Assembly (NCBI GenBank): GCA_019100305.1
Contig: JAHRHW010000099.1
Coordinates: 1-11,968 of the forward strand
Direction: 5' to 3'
Length of the DNA stretch: 11,968 nt
From: Candidatus Thiodiazotropha taylori
Lineage (GTDB): Bacteria > Pseudomonadota > Gammaproteobacteria > Chromatiales > Chromatiaceae
The translations under genes were made by a program, and so were the position numbers. Of the stretch, positions 6,291-11,968 are shown in pieces (position 1 is the first letter of the stretch; each line of letters opens with the position of its first letter). Below the pieces are notes generated by a model. That model made no database searches. It was not told the DNA's origin and saw nothing but the letters and a program-made list of their open reading frames with translations.

Positions 6291-7475
6291 CTAGAGTTTT
6301 GCGTCTGCCCGCAGGGCTTCCGCCTTATCGGTATTCTCCCAGGTAAAGCCTTCATCCTCACGGCCGAAGTGCCCATAGGCGGCGGTTTTATGGTACTTGA
6401 TCTTGTCGCTGTTCAACAGATCGAGCATTTTCAGAATGCCGTAGGGTCTGAGGTCGAAGTGCTGACGCACCAGGGCGGAGATCGCCTCATCTGCGATCTT
6501 ACCGGTGCCAAAGGTCTCGACCATGATCGAGGTGGGCTCTGCCACACCGATCGCATAGGAGATCTGGATTTCACAGCGCTCGGCGAGTCCAGCGGCAACA
6601 ATGTTCTTCGCCACATAGCGGCCGGCATAGGCTGCAGAGCGGTCGACTTTCGAAGGATCCTTACCGGAGAAGGCGCCACCCCCGTGTCTGGCTGCGCCAC
6701 CATAGGTGTCGACGATGATCTTACGGCCGGTGAGACCACAGTCACCCACCGGTCCACCGATCACAAAGCTGCCAGTCGGATTGATGTGGATCTTCTCCTG
6801 AGGGCATCTGTCGAGCCACTCCTTGGGCAGCACCGGCTGGATGATATTCTCCATCACCGCTTCCTGAAGCTGCTTGTAGTCGATATCCGGATCGTGCTGG
6901 GTGGAGAGCACCACCGCACCGATACCACAGACTTTGCCATCTTCATACTGCAGGGTCACCTGGCTTTTGGCATCCGGACGCAACCAGGGCAGGATACCCG
7001 ATTTGCGGATCTCCGATTGCCGTTTCACCAGTCGTTGGGCATAGGTGATGGGGGCAGGCATCAAAACGTCCGTCTCATTGGTCGCATAACCGAACATCAT
7101 GCCCTGGTCTCCGGCGCCCTGTTCTTCCGGGGCGGCCCGGTCGACACCCTGGGCTATGTTGGCCGACTGTTTGCCGATGAGTGACATCACCGCACAGGTC
7201 GAGCCGTCAAAACCCACGTCGGAACTGGTGTAGCCGATATCACAAACCACCTCTCTGACCAGATCGTCCAGGTCGATCCACGCCTCGGTGCTGATCTCTC
7301 CGGCAACGATCACCGCTCCGGTCTTGATCAGTGTTTCACAGGCCACACGAGCTCGGTCCGGATTGGGGTCCTGGGCCAGGATCGCGTCCAGCATGGCGTC
7401 CGATATCTGATCCGCAACCTTGTCCGGATGTCCTTCAGAGACAGATTCCGAGGTGAAAATAAAATCTTTACTCAT
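6291..7475 (-). CDS. metK: S-adenosylmethionine synthetase (methionine adenosyltransferase)
   Basis: MetK condenses methionine and ATP into S-adenosylmethionine in the cytoplasm, the entry point of the methyl cycle served by the downstream ahcY and metF. The 394-residue product (E. coli MetK is 384) has the three-repeat SAM synthetase fold, with SEGHPDKVADQ (13-23), the signature GAGDQG (120-125), INPTGSFVIGGP near 231 and the glycine-rich loop GGGAFSGKDPSKVDRS (265-280), a phosphate- and metal-binding signature. I chose ATG at 7475 because the N-terminus MSKDFIFTSE is the family norm and AGGA lies at 7484-7481. An in-frame ATG at 7526 would add 17 atypical residues. It is divergent from the thioredoxin-like gene. 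I see no convincing promoter on its strand and no MetJ-box (AGACGTCT) array upstream. Confidence 0.98.
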   Translation of the reverse strand: MSKDFIFTSESVSEGHPDKVADQISDAMLDAILAQDPNPDRARVACETLIKTGAVIVAGEISTEAWIDLDDLVREVVCDIGYTSSDVGFDGSTCAVMSLIGKQSANIAQGVDRAAPEEQGAGDQGMMFGYATNETDVLMPAPITYAQRLVKRQSEIRKSGILPWLRPDAKSQVTLQYEDGKVCGIGAVVLSTQHDPDIDYKQLQEAVMENIIQPVLPKEWLDRCPQEKIHINPTGSFVIGGPVGDCGLTGRKIIVDTYGGAARHGGGAFSGKDPSKVDRSAAYAGRYVAKNIVAAGLAERCEIQISYAIGVAEPTSIMVETFGTGKIADEAISALVRQHFDLRPYGILKMLDLLNSDKIKYHKTAAYGHFGREDEGFTWENTDKAEALRADAKL

Positions 7476-7562
7476 GGTATTCCTGATAATTTGTATGTCA
7501 TAGGTACCACCGACTTGATGATACATCTATAGGGCGACGGCCAACGCTCAGCGAAACGGGAT

Positions 7563-7591
7563 TTTACACACCAGCTCGCTTTTTGCATAAT
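7563..7591 (+). promoter_or_regulatory. Sigma70-like promoter for the thioredoxin-fold gene
   Basis: TTTACA (7563-7568, 5 of 6) and CATAAT (7586-7591, 5 of 6) are separated by exactly 17 bases. The expected start near 7598 gives a leader of about 35 bases before the ATG at 7633. It lies in the divergent spacer shared with metK (7476-7632). Confidence 0.6.
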
Positions 7592-7632
7592 GCCCCACCC
7601 CGATTCAATTCAATGTATTGAGCGAAATAATA

Positions 7633-8199
7633 ATGGTATCCCTACAGACACCGATTTGTGACTTTGATGCTGAGGCCCCGGATTTCCAGCTCACCGGAGT
7701 TGATGGTAAGACCTGGTCCCTGCAACAATGTGCCGGAGAGAATGGATTACTGGTGATGTTTATCTGCAACCACTGCCCCTATGTGAAGGCGGTGATCGAC
7801 AGAATAATCAGAGATACCAAGGAGTTGGCAGCGCTGGGTGTGAATTCAGTGGCAATTATGTCGAACGATCCCACCGATTATGCGGAAGACTCATTCGAGA
7901 ACATGCGCCTGGTCTCGGAGCGGTTGGGTTTTCCCTTCCCCTACCTGATTGACGAAACTCAGCAGGTTGCCAAGTCCTATGGTGCGGTATGCACCCCCGA
8001 TTTCTTTGGCTATAACGCCGATCTGAAGCTGCAATATCGGGGCAGACTGGATGAAAGTAAGAAGGAAGCGGCAGACCCAAATGTGCGCCGTGACCTCTTT
8101 GAAGCAATGAGGCAGGTTGCCGAGACGGGTCGAGGACCTCAGGATCAGATACCCAGTATGGGCTGTTCCATTAAGTGGCGTGAAGAGCCAACTTCATGA
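7633..8199 (+). CDS. Thioredoxin-fold (AhpC/TSA-like) family protein with CNHC motif
   Basis: This is a 188-residue cytoplasmic-looking protein of the thioredoxin-like family often annotated as thioredoxin family or redoxin domain protein. It has no signal peptide or membrane segment. The CxxC-type motif is Cys45-Asn-His-Cys48 in FICNHCPYVKA. Other landmarks are APDFQL near 15, SNDP (77-80), a cis-Pro-like CTP (120-122) in GAVCTPDFFGYN, and the conserved SMGCSIKW tail with Cys178. It is probably a thiol-disulfide oxidoreductase or peroxiredoxin-like protein; its substrate is unknown. I chose ATG 7633 because the family begins near MVxLxTPxCDF; an in-frame TTG at 7618 would add five residues. 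The ribosome-binding site is weak. It sits between the divergent metK and the co-directional tkt, with no evident functional link. Confidence 0.88.
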   Translation: MVSLQTPICDFDAEAPDFQLTGVDGKTWSLQQCAGENGLLVMFICNHCPYVKAVIDRIIRDTKELAALGVNSVAIMSNDPTDYAEDSFENMRLVSERLGFPFPYLIDETQQVAKSYGAVCTPDFFGYNADLKLQYRGRLDESKKEAADPNVRRDLFEAMRQVAETGRGPQDQIPSMGCSIKWREEPTS

Positions 8200-8302
8200 A
8201 TTTACTTGAAAATTAAAGCTGTAGCCCATTCCATCAAGCCAGCTTATCGGCCATTAAAGCACGCTGCTTTGCTCTGTGCTTGCTGCTTGGGTCAGAATAG
8301 CG

Positions 8303-8373
8303 AACCTTTGCCCGAGCGGGTTAACCATTGCCGTATGCGAAAAGGGGACGGCATAACCGGGTACGCAAGGGTT
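8303..8373 (+). repeat. Long imperfect palindrome (structured leader?) upstream of tkt
   Basis: AACCTTTGC (8303-8311) pairs with GCAAGGGTT (8365-8373), nine pairs including one G/U. Inside it, GGTTA (8319-8323) pairs with TAACC (8354-8358), and TGCCGT (8329-8334) pairs with ACGGCA (8348-8353) around a 13-base loop. The inner 3' arms are contiguous, so the whole forms one bulged arm of 71 bases. It ends about 80 bases before the tkt Shine-Dalgarno. I do not recognise it as a known RNA class or an attC site. The rest of the 266-base gap 8200-8465 holds a small stem-loop at 8408-8425 and no convincing gene or promoter. Confidence 0.45.
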
Positions 8374-8407
8374 GATAAACAAAGATTTTAGCGGATTTCC
8401 GCCCAGT

Positions 8408-8425
8408 TAAGTCGTTAAGGACTTA
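8408..8425 (+). repeat. Small stem-loop in the tkt leader
   Basis: TAAGTC (8408-8413) and GACTTA (8420-8425) are perfect complements around a 6-base loop, with one further T/G pair outside. It is AT-rich and could be a weak RNA hairpin or a regulator half-site pair. It lies 29 bases upstream of the Shine-Dalgarno. Confidence 0.3.
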
Positions 8426-8454
8426 GAAACAGATTAACAAATCATTAATAAATC

Positions 8455-8460
8455 AGGAGG
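8455..8460 (+). promoter_or_regulatory. Consensus Shine-Dalgarno of tkt
   Basis: AGGAGG followed by GG lies 5 bases before the ATG at 8466. This is the strongest ribosome-binding site in the window and is consistent with high expression of transketolase. It fixes the start. Confidence 0.85.
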
Positions 8461-8465
8461 GGTCA

Positions 8466-10454
8466 ATGTCCTCACGCAGAGAACTCGCCAATGCCATTCG
8501 TGCCCTGAGTATGGATGCTGTGCAACAAGCCAATTCAGGTCATCCAGGTGCGCCCATGGGTATGGCAGATATTGCCGAAGTACTGTGGAACAGCCACCTG
8601 AAACACAATCCGGCCAATCCGGATTGGGCTGATCGCGACCGTTTCATTCTGTCGAACGGTCATGGTTCGATGCTGATCTATTCGCTGCTTCACCTCACAG
8701 GTTACGAGCTGAGTATCGATGATCTTAAGAATTTTCGTCAGCTGCACTCGAAAACACCCGGTCACCCGGAGTATGGCTATGCGCCTGGTGTCGAGACCAC
8801 AACCGGTCCGCTGGGACAGGGCATCACCAACGGCGTTGGTATGGCTCTGGCCGAGAAGACTCTGGCGGCACAGTTCAACAAGCCTGGACATGATATCGTC
8901 GACCACTTCACCTACGTCTTCCTGGGCGACGGTTGCATGATGGAAGGCATCTCACACGAGTCCTGCTCATTGGCCGGTACCCTCGGTCTGGGCAAACTGG
9001 TCGCTTTCTGGGATGACAACGGTATCAGCATCGACGGTGAGACCGAGGGTTGGTTCACCGACGATACACCGGCTCGATTCGAGTCTTACGGCTGGCAGGT
9101 GATCCGTGATGTGGACGGCCATGATGCGGATGCCATCAACCAGGCCATCGAGGCGGCCAAGGCTGACGGTGACAAGCCAAGCCTGATCTGCTGCAAGACC
9201 ACCATCGGATTCGGTTCACCCAACCTGGCCGGCAGCCACGACTGTCACGGCGCCCCATTGGGTGCTGATGAGATTGTCGCCACCCGCGAGAAGCTGGGCT
9301 GGGAACACGATGCCTTCGTGATTCCTGAAGAGATCTACTCAGGCTGGAGCGCAAAGGCCTCCGGCGCTGAAGCCGAGTCCGGCTGGAACGACAAGTTTGC
9401 CGCCTATCAGTCTGCTTTTCCCGAGCTGGCCGCTGAGTTCAAGCGTCGTATGAGCGGTGATCTGCCGGACAACTGGGAAGCCGAGGCAGCCAAGTTCATC
9501 GCTGAGGTGAATGACAAGGCGGAATCTCCGGCGACTCGTAAAGCGTCGCAGAACGCCCTCAATGGCTATGGCCCTCTGCTGCCGGAATTCCTCGGTGGTT
9601 CAGCTGACCTGACACCTTCGAATCTGACCGCCTGGTCCGGCTCCAAGTCGATCACCGACGGCAATGCGGATGGTAACTACCTCTCTTACGGTGTGCGTGA
9701 GTTCGGTATGTCGGCGATCATGAACGGCGTGGCGCTGCACGGTGGTTTCATCCCTTACGGCGGCACCTTCCTGATGTTCTCCGAGTATGCCCGCAACGCC
9801 CTGCGTATGGCGGCGCTGATGAAGATCCAGTCGATCTTTGTCTATACCCACGACTCCATCGGTCTGGGTGAGGATGGACCTACCCATCAGCCGGTCGAAC
9901 AGATCCCAACCCTGCGCATGGTGCCGAACATGGACCTGTGGCGTCCCTGTGACGCGGTGGAAACCGCTGTGGCCTGGAAAGCGGCCGTGGAGAAAAGCAC
10001 TGGTCCTACCTGCCTGATCTTCTCACGTCAGGGTCTGGCCCATCAGGATCGCACCGATGCACAGATCGCTGATATCGCCAAGGGCGGGTATGTGATTGCC
10101 GATTGTGACGGTACACCGGATGCAATCGTCATCGCCACCGGCTCTGAGGTTGATCTTGCGGTCAAGGCGGCAGCCGAGTCCGACAAGCAGGTTCGGGTTG
10201 TTTCCATGCCCAATACCAAAGCCTTCGATGAGCAGGATGCAGCCTACAAAGAGTCTGTTCTGCCTGCCGCAGTAACCGCTCGTGTGGCAGTGGAAGCTGC
10301 TGTGACCGATGCCTGGTACAAATATGTTGGTATCAACGGCAAGGTTATTGGTATCGATCACTTCGGTGAGTCGGCACCTGCCGGCGAACTGTTCAAAGAG
10401 TTCGGTTTCACAGCTGAGAATGTTCTCGCAGCGATCAACGAAGTGACCGCTTAA
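8466..10454 (+). CDS. tkt: Transketolase
   Basis: Transketolase is a thiamine diphosphate enzyme that moves two-carbon units between sugar phosphates in the pentose phosphate pathway and the Calvin cycle. The 662-residue product is the same size as E. coli TktA (663). Visible active-site residues are His26 in SGHPGAP, His66 in SNGHGSM, His100 in TPGHPEYG, the cofactor motif GDGCMMEG (154-161) with Asn185, His261 in DCHGAPL, and the cofactor-activating Glu412 in YGVREFGMS. THDSIGLGEDGPTHQP follows in the Pyr domain, and a normal C-terminal domain completes the protein. It is first of a tkt-gap-pgk run, consistent with a carbon-fixation or central-carbon operon; no RuBisCO or phosphoribulokinase gene is present in the window. 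A strong hairpin separates it from gap. Confidence 0.98.
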   Translation: MSSRRELANAIRALSMDAVQQANSGHPGAPMGMADIAEVLWNSHLKHNPANPDWADRDRFILSNGHGSMLIYSLLHLTGYELSIDDLKNFRQLHSKTPGHPEYGYAPGVETTTGPLGQGITNGVGMALAEKTLAAQFNKPGHDIVDHFTYVFLGDGCMMEGISHESCSLAGTLGLGKLVAFWDDNGISIDGETEGWFTDDTPARFESYGWQVIRDVDGHDADAINQAIEAAKADGDKPSLICCKTTIGFGSPNLAGSHDCHGAPLGADEIVATREKLGWEHDAFVIPEEIYSGWSAKASGAEAESGWNDKFAAYQSAFPELAAEFKRRMSGDLPDNWEAEAAKFIAEVNDKAESPATRKASQNALNGYGPLLPEFLGGSADLTPSNLTAWSGSKSITDGNADGNYLSYGVREFGMSAIMNGVALHGGFIPYGGTFLMFSEYARNALRMAALMKIQSIFVYTHDSIGLGEDGPTHQPVEQIPTLRMVPNMDLWRPCDAVETAVAWKAAVEKSTGPTCLIFSRQGLAHQDRTDAQIADIAKGGYVIADCDGTPDAIVIATGSEVDLAVKAAAESDKQVRVVSMPNTKAFDEQDAAYKESVLPAAVTARVAVEAAVTDAWYKYVGINGKVIGIDHFGESAPAGELFKEFGFTAENVLAAINEVTA

Positions 10455-10465
10455 TGATTGATGGT

Positions 10466-10492
10466 TGGGAGGCGCCTGATTCGCGCCTCCCA
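10466..10492 (+). repeat. GC-rich 10-bp stem-loop between tkt and gap
   Basis: TGGGAGGCGC (10466-10475) and GCGCCTCCCA (10483-10492) pair perfectly around a 7-base loop, starting 12 bases after the tkt stop. No T run follows, so full intrinsic termination is unlikely. It may stabilise the 3' end of tkt mRNA or attenuate read-through into gap, allowing different levels of the two products. Confidence 0.6.
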
Positions 10493-10540
10493 GCAAGACT
10501 GACAAATGACAATTCTATATATGTATAACGGAGAATCGCT

Positions 10541-11542
10541 ATGACTATCAAAGTAGGTATCAACGGTTTTGGCCGCATCGGCCGTATGGCATTCCGTGCT
10601 ATCGCAAAAGACTTCCCTGGTATTGAAGTCGTCGGCATCAATGATCTGCTGGAACCTGATTATCTGGCCTACATGCTGAAGTACGATTCAGTCCATGGCA
10701 ATTTCGATGGTGATATTTCTGTCGATGGCAGCAACATGGTTGTGAACGGCAAAAAGATCCGCCTCACTGCCGAGCGCGATCCAGCTGATCTGAAATGGGA
10801 TGAGATCGGTGCTGATCTGGTCATCGAGTGTACCGGTTTCTTCCTCACTGGTGAGACCTGTCAGAAGCACATCGACGCGGGCGCCAAGAAGGTCGTACAG
10901 AGTGCACCTTCCAAAGACGACACCCCGATGTTCGTGTATGGCGTAAATCACAACAACTACGATGGTCAGGCGATTGTTTCCGCCGCCTCTTGTACAACCA
11001 ACTGTCTGGCGCCTGTGGCTAAAGTGCTGAATGACAACTGGGGCATCAAGCGTGGTCTGATGTCCACCGTGCATGCAGCAACCGCTACCCAGAAAACTGT
11101 TGACGGTCCTTCCATGAAAGACTGGCGCGGTGGCCGCGGTATCCTGGAAAACATCATTCCTTCCTCTACCGGTGCTGCCAAAGCGGTTGGCAAGGTACTG
11201 CCTGAACTGAACGGTAAACTGACCGGCATGGCATTCCGTGTACCGACCTCCGATGTCTCTGTTGTCGACCTGACTGTCGAACTCAACAGCGGCGCCAGCT
11301 ATGACGACATCTGCGCAGCCATGAAAGCGGCTTCCGAGTCTGGCGATCTGGCTGGTGTGCTGGCTTACACCGAAGATAAAGTGGTTTCCACCGATTTCCG
11401 TGGTTGCTCCAATCCTTCCATCTTCGATTCCGGCGCCGGTATCGCACTGGACGACACTTTCGTCAAAGTTGTCTCCTGGTACGACAACGAGTACGGCTAC
11501 ACCTGCAACATGCTGCGCATGGTTGAGCACGTCTCCAAGTAA
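10541..11542 (+). CDS. gap: Glyceraldehyde-3-phosphate dehydrogenase, type I
   Basis: This enzyme reversibly converts glyceraldehyde-3-phosphate, NAD and phosphate to 1,3-bisphosphoglycerate in glycolysis, gluconeogenesis and the Calvin cycle. The 333-residue product has the dinucleotide loop INGFGRIGR (8-16), GINDL (32-36) whose Asp35 favours NAD, the active-site ASCTTNCLAP with Cys151, the catalytic-base His178 in STVHAATATQ, and the C-terminal SWYDNEYGY. Overall it resembles E. coli GapA rather than the erythrose-4-phosphate dehydrogenase Epd, although paralogue and cofactor preference cannot be settled by eye. GGAG at 10530-10533 lies 7 bases before the ATG. The gene sits between tkt and pgk and is separated from each by hairpins. 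Confidence 0.98.
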   Translation: MTIKVGINGFGRIGRMAFRAIAKDFPGIEVVGINDLLEPDYLAYMLKYDSVHGNFDGDISVDGSNMVVNGKKIRLTAERDPADLKWDEIGADLVIECTGFFLTGETCQKHIDAGAKKVVQSAPSKDDTPMFVYGVNHNNYDGQAIVSAASCTTNCLAPVAKVLNDNWGIKRGLMSTVHAATATQKTVDGPSMKDWRGGRGILENIIPSSTGAAKAVGKVLPELNGKLTGMAFRVPTSDVSVVDLTVELNSGASYDDICAAMKAASESGDLAGVLAYTEDKVVSTDFRGCSNPSIFDSGAGIALDDTFVKVVSWYDNEYGYTCNMLRMVEHVSK

Positions 11543-11552
11543 GTGCTGATCT

Positions 11553-11582
11553 TTACGGGGCAGGATTTATTCTGCCCCGTAA
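11553..11582 (+). repeat. 11-bp perfect stem-loop after gap
   Basis: TTACGGGGCAG (11553-11563) and CTGCCCCGTAA (11572-11582) pair perfectly around an 8-base AT-rich loop, beginning 11 bases after the gap stop. No T run follows immediately; a T6 run comes only at 11611-11616, after a second hairpin. It is a plausible partial terminator or mRNA 3'-end stabiliser between gap and pgk. Confidence 0.6.
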
Positions 11583-11585
11583 CGC

Positions 11586-11601
11586 CATGACGTGAGTCAT
11601 G
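11586..11601 (+). repeat. Second, short stem-loop after gap
   Basis: CATGAC (11586-11591) and GTCATG (11596-11601) pair around GTGA. Its 3' arm overlaps by two bases the left arm of the 9-bp dyad at 11600-11608/11647-11655, so the two structures cannot both form fully. Confidence 0.4.
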
Positions 11602-11655
11602 AGTTATGTATTTTTTGACAGCTATGTAATCTGTAACAACAAAATCCATAACTCA
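11600..11655 (+). promoter_or_regulatory. Dyad flanking a consensus -35 upstream of pgk
   Basis: TGAGTTATG (11600-11608) and CATAACTCA (11647-11655) are perfect 9-bp inverted copies 38 bases apart. Between them is a perfect TTGACA (11615-11620). The best -10 at a tolerable distance is CAAAAT (4 of 6, 19-base spacer), so the promoter is tentative. A separate pgk promoter controlled by a dyad-binding regulator is possible. Confidence 0.3.
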
Positions 11656-11696
11656 GAATTCACATTTTAAAATTACAATCGAAGCAGGAGTCTGTT

Positions 11697-11968
11697 ATGT
11701 CATTTATCAAGCTGACCGATCTTGATCTTGCCGGCAAGCGCGTATTGATCCGCGCTGATCTCAATGTGCCAGTTAAAGACGGTAAGGTAACTTCGGATGC
11801 GCGTATCACGGCTTCCATGCCAACCATCGAACACTGCGCCAAAGCCGGTGCGAAAGTGATGGTGATGTCACATCGTGGCCGGCCGGAAGAGGGTGTCTAC
11901 TCGGAAGAGAATTCGATGGCACCGATCGCCGATGACATGTCTGCCAAACTGGGTGGCACCGTCCGTCT
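11697..11968 (+). CDS. pgk: Phosphoglycerate kinase, N-terminal part
   Basis: Pgk transfers phosphate reversibly between 1,3-bisphosphoglycerate and ATP/ADP, the step next to Gap in glycolysis and the Calvin cycle. About 90 residues of the N-domain are visible before the window ends (the family is about 390). Landmarks are KRVLIRADLNVPVKDG (14-29), with substrate-binding Arg and Asp/Asn in the RADLNVP signature, DARITASMPTI (34-44) and the phosphate-binding SHRGRPEEG (58-66). In the last motif the residue after His is Arg where most bacterial enzymes have Leu (HLGRP). AGGAG at 11686-11690 lies 6 bases before the ATG. It is third of the tkt-gap-pgk run and continues off the right edge. Confidence 0.96.
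   Translation, partial: MSFIKLTDLDLAGKRVLIRADLNVPVKDGKVTSDARITASMPTIEHCAKAGAKVMVMSHRGRPEEGVYSEENSMAPIADDMSAKLGGTVR

Noticed and set aside
6156..7184. 342-codon plus-strand ORF opposite metK
   Set aside because: It is an antisense shadow of the well-conserved metK reading frame; its product resembles no family.
7476..7632. MetJ operator upstream of metK
   Set aside because: I find no tandem AGACGTCT-like boxes in the divergent spacer.
1559..8227. Shared 11-mer GCTGTAGCCCA at 1559-1569 and 8217-8227 as a dispersed repeat
   Set aside because: The match stops at 11 bases and the flanks diverge, so it is too short to call a repeat in a window of this size.
8303..8373. Integron attC site
   Set aside because: The outer arms do not fit the GTTRRRY/RYYYAAC core sites, and no cassette or integrase is near.
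8206..8391. 61-codon plus-strand ORF upstream of tkt
   Set aside because: It has a TTG start, no ribosome site and a low-complexity Cys/Leu-rich translation, and it overlaps the palindrome at 8303-8373. It is better explained as chance.

Overview
The window reads like the chromosome of a gammaproteobacterium. The housekeeping enzymes match gammaproteobacterial families, an SAH riboswitch precedes ahcY, and a transketolase/GAPDH/phosphoglycerate kinase run is laid out as in many autotrophic, often sulfur-oxidising, members of the class. The organism assignment is inference; no rRNA or lineage marker is present.

Region by region. (1) 2-1411, plus strand: the 3' part of a hybrid sensor histidine kinase of BarA/GacS type, its N-terminus and phospho-accepting His box lying outside the window. 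(2) 1639-3594, plus strand: a membrane O-acyltransferase with a fused C-terminal SGNH domain, with a TTG start behind a good Shine-Dalgarno. (3) 3595-3774: a convergent intergenic gap with two strong stem-loops. (4) 7475 down to 3775, minus strand: metK, ahcY and metF in one direction, three enzymes of the S-adenosylmethionine/methyl cycle. A clear S-adenosylhomocysteine (SAH) riboswitch lies between metK and ahcY, and a stable GNRA-capped hairpin lies between ahcY and metF. (5) 7633-8199, plus strand: a small CNHC thioredoxin-fold protein, divergent from metK and served by a good sigma70-like promoter. (6) 8466-11968, plus strand: tkt, gap and the start of pgk, enzymes shared by the Calvin cycle, glycolysis and the pentose phosphate pathway. 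Each spacer carries inverted repeats, including a long imperfect palindrome upstream of tkt.

How the genes work together: MetK makes SAM from methionine and ATP. Methyltransferases turn SAM into SAH, which AhcY cleaves to homocysteine and adenosine. MetF supplies the 5-methyl-THF used to remethylate homocysteine. The riboswitch should raise AhcY when SAH, a toxic methyltransferase inhibitor, builds up. Tkt, Gap and Pgk interconvert triose and sugar phosphates.

I see no mobile element, CRISPR array, tRNA or rRNA, and no clearly new protein system. What merits a second look is mostly RNA and DNA structure in the spacers: the riboswitch with a plausible SD-masking alternative pairing, an operator-like dyad over the candidate promoter just before it, and the unexplained palindromes upstream of tkt and pgk.
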